A stretch of DNA of 64,000 bases, from NCBI GenBank assembly GCA_032718565.1, contig JAVGVS010000021.1, forward strand, positions 2,369,384 to 2,433,383. Direction: 5' to 3'. Both the position numbers and the translations under genes were made by a program. The notes below the pieces were generated by a model. That model worked only from the letters and a program-made list of their open reading frames with translations. It made no database searches and was not told where the DNA came from. Shown one piece after another: positions 60,812 to 64,000 of the stretch. Position 1 is the first letter of the stretch; every line of letters starts with the position of its first letter. The stretch comes from Distichodus sexfasciatus (taxonomy: Eukaryota > Chordata > Actinopteri > Characiformes > Distichodontidae).

Positions 60812-61525
60812 AATCCATAGCTATCTAGCTTTTATGTGATGGTTCAAACTGAAATGGAAGGTTGTTAAAAAGAGGACCAAATTACTTTTCTGTTATGCAT
60901 TGTTTGACACCTTTGATCTTCTGGGCATGTTAAGATTCCGACAGTTGCTGTTCATATGCTTAAAAAAATGCTACTCTATGGGACTCATTACTCTTTACGA
61001 AACTTTTGACAAAACACAGCCTGAGCCAGTCGAAAAGCAAATGCAGCAGAACTAATACCAACAAATATTTTGTGCAATCAAAGTAAAAGATCACTGAAAG
61101 AAAGAAAATATTTACACTATGGCAATTTGAGGTTATTCTATACGTACAGTTGAATGTTGTTTTATTTAATGCAGGTTCTGTATTCTTATTAAGCACTGTA
61201 GAGTTAGAGTGAAAAACTAACAAAGGGAATACAGCAAGAAAGGTGTCTTTAATTCCAGGAAAATAGCCTATAACTGTGCACGTCTTGGACCTGTAAAATA
61301 TAGAACAGAAAGTTAAAATCAAGGCAAAGCAGAATGAATGTCCCTGAAATACCAACTTTTCTTTCTGTCAGCGTGCTACAGTCGACTAGTCCTAACTAGA
61401 AGAAAATCTTGTATGAGCGAAAGAACACAGAAACTGTGGTGTTGAAGACTAGTGTCTGGTGGTCTGATGAATCAAAGCTTAAAAGTGTGGTTCCTCATGG
61501 AGGTGCTGGGCTGAGGGAGGGCTCA
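60812..61525. other. Intergenic, no gene seen
   Basis: AT-rich, no recognised exon. Around 61430-61500 the words GTGTCTGGTGGTCTGATGAA and ATCAAAGCTTAAAAGTGTGG resemble the transposase catalytic-Asp region (WSDE) of a decayed Tc1-type element, but this is weak. Confidence 0.35.
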
Positions 61526-61690
61526 TGGGGGGTGGTGGTCTAGTGGGTAGGATACTTGCCTTTGGACCAAGACTTTGTGGATTCGAATCCTACTGCCAGC
61601 CAGCACTATCATCACTGGGTCCCAGAATAAGACCCTTAACCCCAAGATGCTCTAAGGAAAAACTGTAAATGTGAATGTGAGTGCTGCTGC
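61526..61690 (+). mobile_element. tRNA-derived SINE (family C)
   Basis: GGTGGTCTAGTGGGTAGGAT (A-box region) and GGATTCGAATCCTACTGCC (B-box region) are well preserved. They are followed by AATAAGACCCTTAACCCC and AAAACTGTAAATGTGAATG. This is a third SINE lineage in the window, with the best-kept pol III promoter boxes. Confidence 0.65.
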
Positions 61691-61818
61691 TTCAGTCAGA
61701 AAGACTACAGTAGCATCCTGCAGTGACATGTCTTTCCATCAGGCAACAGCCTTATTGGTCTGCCATTCTTCATGCAACAGAACAGTGACCCAGAAATTTC
61801 TCCAGATTGTGTTAGAAC

Positions 61819-62254
61819 TAGGGCATTAACGACTTCAGATTTTTTCAGATGACTTATCCATCAATAAAGTCGAAGTGGAGTCGACAAGTCTTCTGATGAC
61901 GTCATCACACAGATGCAGCGGAGGAACACAGGTTTCCAACAATGAGCAACTTTTATTAATGTTCTCTGTAACATTAACAGTCAACATGACAATTAAACAA
62001 AACAAAACATCGTCTTGTGTTTAAATTCTCCTCACGCTAACGTTCCCGCCCTTTTTATGAAGTGACTATACTAATTGGTTAAGTCAAGGTACGCATGTCA
62101 GCGTAAGCCAATCAGAGGCAGAGATTGCATTGTGTACACAAGCGTGCGCACAGAGAGAGGAAAAAACACACCACTTTCGACTTCTCTCAGGGATCGTTGA
62201 CTTGTGCCTCTGACGTCGATGCGTTAACAATTCTGCTTTTCTGTTAATGCCCTA
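61819..62254. mobile_element. Non-autonomous hAT element with perfect 8-base target duplication
   Basis: TAGGGCATTAAC and GTTAATGCCCTA are exact 12-base inverted ends. GTTAGAAC flanks both sides (61811-61818 and 62255-62262). The 436-base interior has no gene. Weaker inverted similarity (GTCGAAGTGG and CCACTTTCGAC) continues inward. The intact ends and target duplication suggest a fairly recent insertion. Confidence 0.92.
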
Positions 62255-62262
62255 GTTAGAAC

Positions 62263-63612
62263 TATACAGAACAAGAAGACCACCTTAAACTCATTGTCTT
62301 GCAACAGCAGCTGCCTGGCCTAAATTGGAAAGCGCACAGTTTGGGATAAACTGGACAGACAGGTCAAGGTGAAGCAGCCAACTAGTGCATCACAACCTGT
62401 GGGCTCTGCTACAGGGTGGTAGGAATCAAATTTCAGAACAATATTTATTACCCATTGTAGAAAGATTGCCCTGAATATCTTGAACAGTTGAGGCTTTTTT
62501 GGTGAATAAAATTACTTTGCCTAAAAGAACTAGAAAGACATTGAACATGATTTTTGTTGCAAAGAATTTAGAGTATCTATAAGTACAGAGTATTTTTAAG
62601 TGACTAACATTTACACTTTACAAAATCTTAGAGTATGCAAAGTCTTTTGAATGAAAGCCTGAGAAAACAAGCATATCATTTAAAAATGAAAGGCTATCAA
62701 ACTGCCTCATTGTTGGAAAAAAAGATTTTCAAATGTGACGGTCAGCATACACCACAAGCATCATGGATATCAATAAAAGGAAATATGCCTTTTCAATTGC
62801 CGGAGTGAACCTCTGGTCAAGTTTGCTTTCAAACGTCCAAAAGTATTGCCTCTATTAGTGTCTGAGAGATGAGGCAGCTTTGTCTTACTATGATTATTCT
62901 CCTAATCAAGAGTTAAGTTATGCATTTCCTACAAATTGATTCAGTGGATTTTCCTTGAGATGAGAAGTGTAGAGGTTACTGCCTTATCTCTCCTGCAAAG
63001 TCAGACTTTTTCATGTTTCCTTCATTATAAGTTCTGGGTGAAAGATTTCAGACATCACACATTTTAGTGTTCAGACAAGGAAATTATTACTGATATGGCA
63101 GCTAAATCTGACCATTTCGGGCTAAGTTATGGGTTCCTAGGGATTCCTGGCATTCCTCATGCACCGACCAGCCACAACATTACAACCAAATACCAGTGAC
63201 GTGTGTAACCTAGATCATTTCATTACAGTGGCACCTCTATATGAGGCAACAAGTGAAGAGTTATTTCACTAAATGGATGTGTTGAAAGCAGGAAAAATGG
63301 ACAAGCACAAAGATCTGTTCCCAATGTGCAGTGAATAGTATCTGTCAAGAGAGGATGACTGGTAAAACAACAGCAGGATAATGGGTACCCAAGGCTCCTC
63401 AGTGTGTGTGGGAATTGATAGTCCATCTGGTAAAATACTACAAAAGAGCAACTAAAGCACAAATAAGTAAAAGCATAAAGCTGACTATGATAGGGGCATG
63501 TTGTGCCTGATGTGTTTATTTTCATTCTCGAATCTCATCAGGTATTCTTAACACGTGCTTCACACAGTAGTTTTTGGCCAATACTGATTCTGCATATCTC
63601 TACTTTCCAAGT
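62263..63612. other. Intergenic, no gene seen
   Basis: AT-rich. Around 62270-62350, GAACAAGAAGACCACC...AACTCATTGTCTTGC may be the tail of a decayed Tc1-type transposase region. Otherwise it is single-copy. Confidence 0.4.
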
Positions 63613-63843
63613 TCAGTGACAAGGCGGCACACTTAATTTCCTTCTACTCAGTCCAGGGGCGAAACACAGGCTTGATAATGTCTTTAAGTATGCTTCTTGA
63701 TATTCCAAGCGCTCAGTTGGCTCAGGATAGTACTCATTCGTCAAAGCTGTCATGCTGAAACTGCAAAGCCCTCGTACAGGTTTGTCCCGGGAGTACCCAC
63801 CATCTAAAGCTCCATTTAAAAGCCTCTTACGGCGCACATACAA
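63613..63843 (-). CDS. Unrecognised exon-like frame
   Basis: The minus-strand frame reads RLLNGALDGGYSRDKPVRG, then CSFSMTALTNEYYPEPTERL, then EYQEAYLKTLSSLCFAPG and ends PPCH before a stop. Its composition is that of an ordinary folded or tail-region protein, unlike the low-complexity frames elsewhere in the tract. It could be a terminal exon ending at 63613. A convincing acceptor was not found (a weak TTGTTTTAAG lies just upstream), and I do not recognise the family. The plus strand of 63830-64000 is also stop-free in one frame, which adds doubt. Confidence 0.3.
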   Translation of the reverse strand: MYVRRKRLLNGALDGGYSRDKPVRGLCSFSMTALTNEYYPEPTERLEYQEAYLKTLSSLCFAPGLSRRKLSVPPCH

Positions 63844-64000
63844 CCTTAAAACAACTTACAAGGAAATTGCTGCTCGTGTTAATGGATCTCAACAGATCAT
63901 AATGAGAAGTATAAAAGAAAAAAATGTAGACAGAGGGAAAAATGTAGATAAACAGAAGCGGATGTTAATGGCTAACAAAATGAGGAGTCAACGAGAGCCT

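Overview
The window is nuclear DNA of a ray-finned fish, AT-rich and mostly non-coding. The evidence is split coding exons with GT/AG borders, vertebrate-type proteins, a CpG-rich promoter, and a dense mix of fish-type repeats: tRNA-derived SINEs, Tc1/mariner, hAT, an LTR-like element and LINE tails. I see no bacterial-style genes, CRISPR array or operon. The exact species cannot be read from the sequence.

Two genes can be supported, both on the minus strand. (1) At 5106-5258 lies the first coding exon of an enhancer-of-polycomb gene (epc1-like). It sits in a CpG-rich promoter with several YY1-type motifs; the rest of the gene lies beyond the left edge, so 1-5105 is its first intron. (2) At 23782-29784 lies a complete three-exon gene for a PSKH-family serine/threonine kinase, with an acylated-looking N-terminus and a full set of catalytic motifs. 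Its middle exon carries a 633-base, stop-free, in-frame insertion inside the kinase activation segment. The insertion is bounded by AG|GT sites in matching phase, with AGGTGA at both edges. Spliced out, the protein is 420 residues, the usual family size; kept, it is 631. This candidate exitron is the most interesting object in the window.

Layout: 1-5105 epc1 intron with a hAT end and a SINE; 4620-5670 epc1 promoter; 5.7-10.8 kb intergenic with a decayed hAT element at 8713-9540; 10.8-12.5 kb a second GC-richer zone with a possible promoter and first exon; 12.5-23.4 kb intergenic with a MITE, a transposase relic, a foldback mariner derivative, SINEs and a LINE tail; 23.4-29.8 kb the kinase gene, whose large intron holds a second copy of the foldback element; 29.8-64 kb a gene-poor tract. 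That tract holds an LTR-like element with a 5-base target duplication, a dead but structurally complete Tc1 element, two hAT elements with perfect 8-base target duplications, microsatellites, and AT-rich single-copy stretches that look like conserved non-coding DNA. One unrecognised exon-like reading frame lies near the right edge.

The two genes have no obvious joint function: one is a chromatin (NuA4/TIP60) subunit, the other a membrane-associated kinase. The mobile elements explain most of the remaining recognisable structure.
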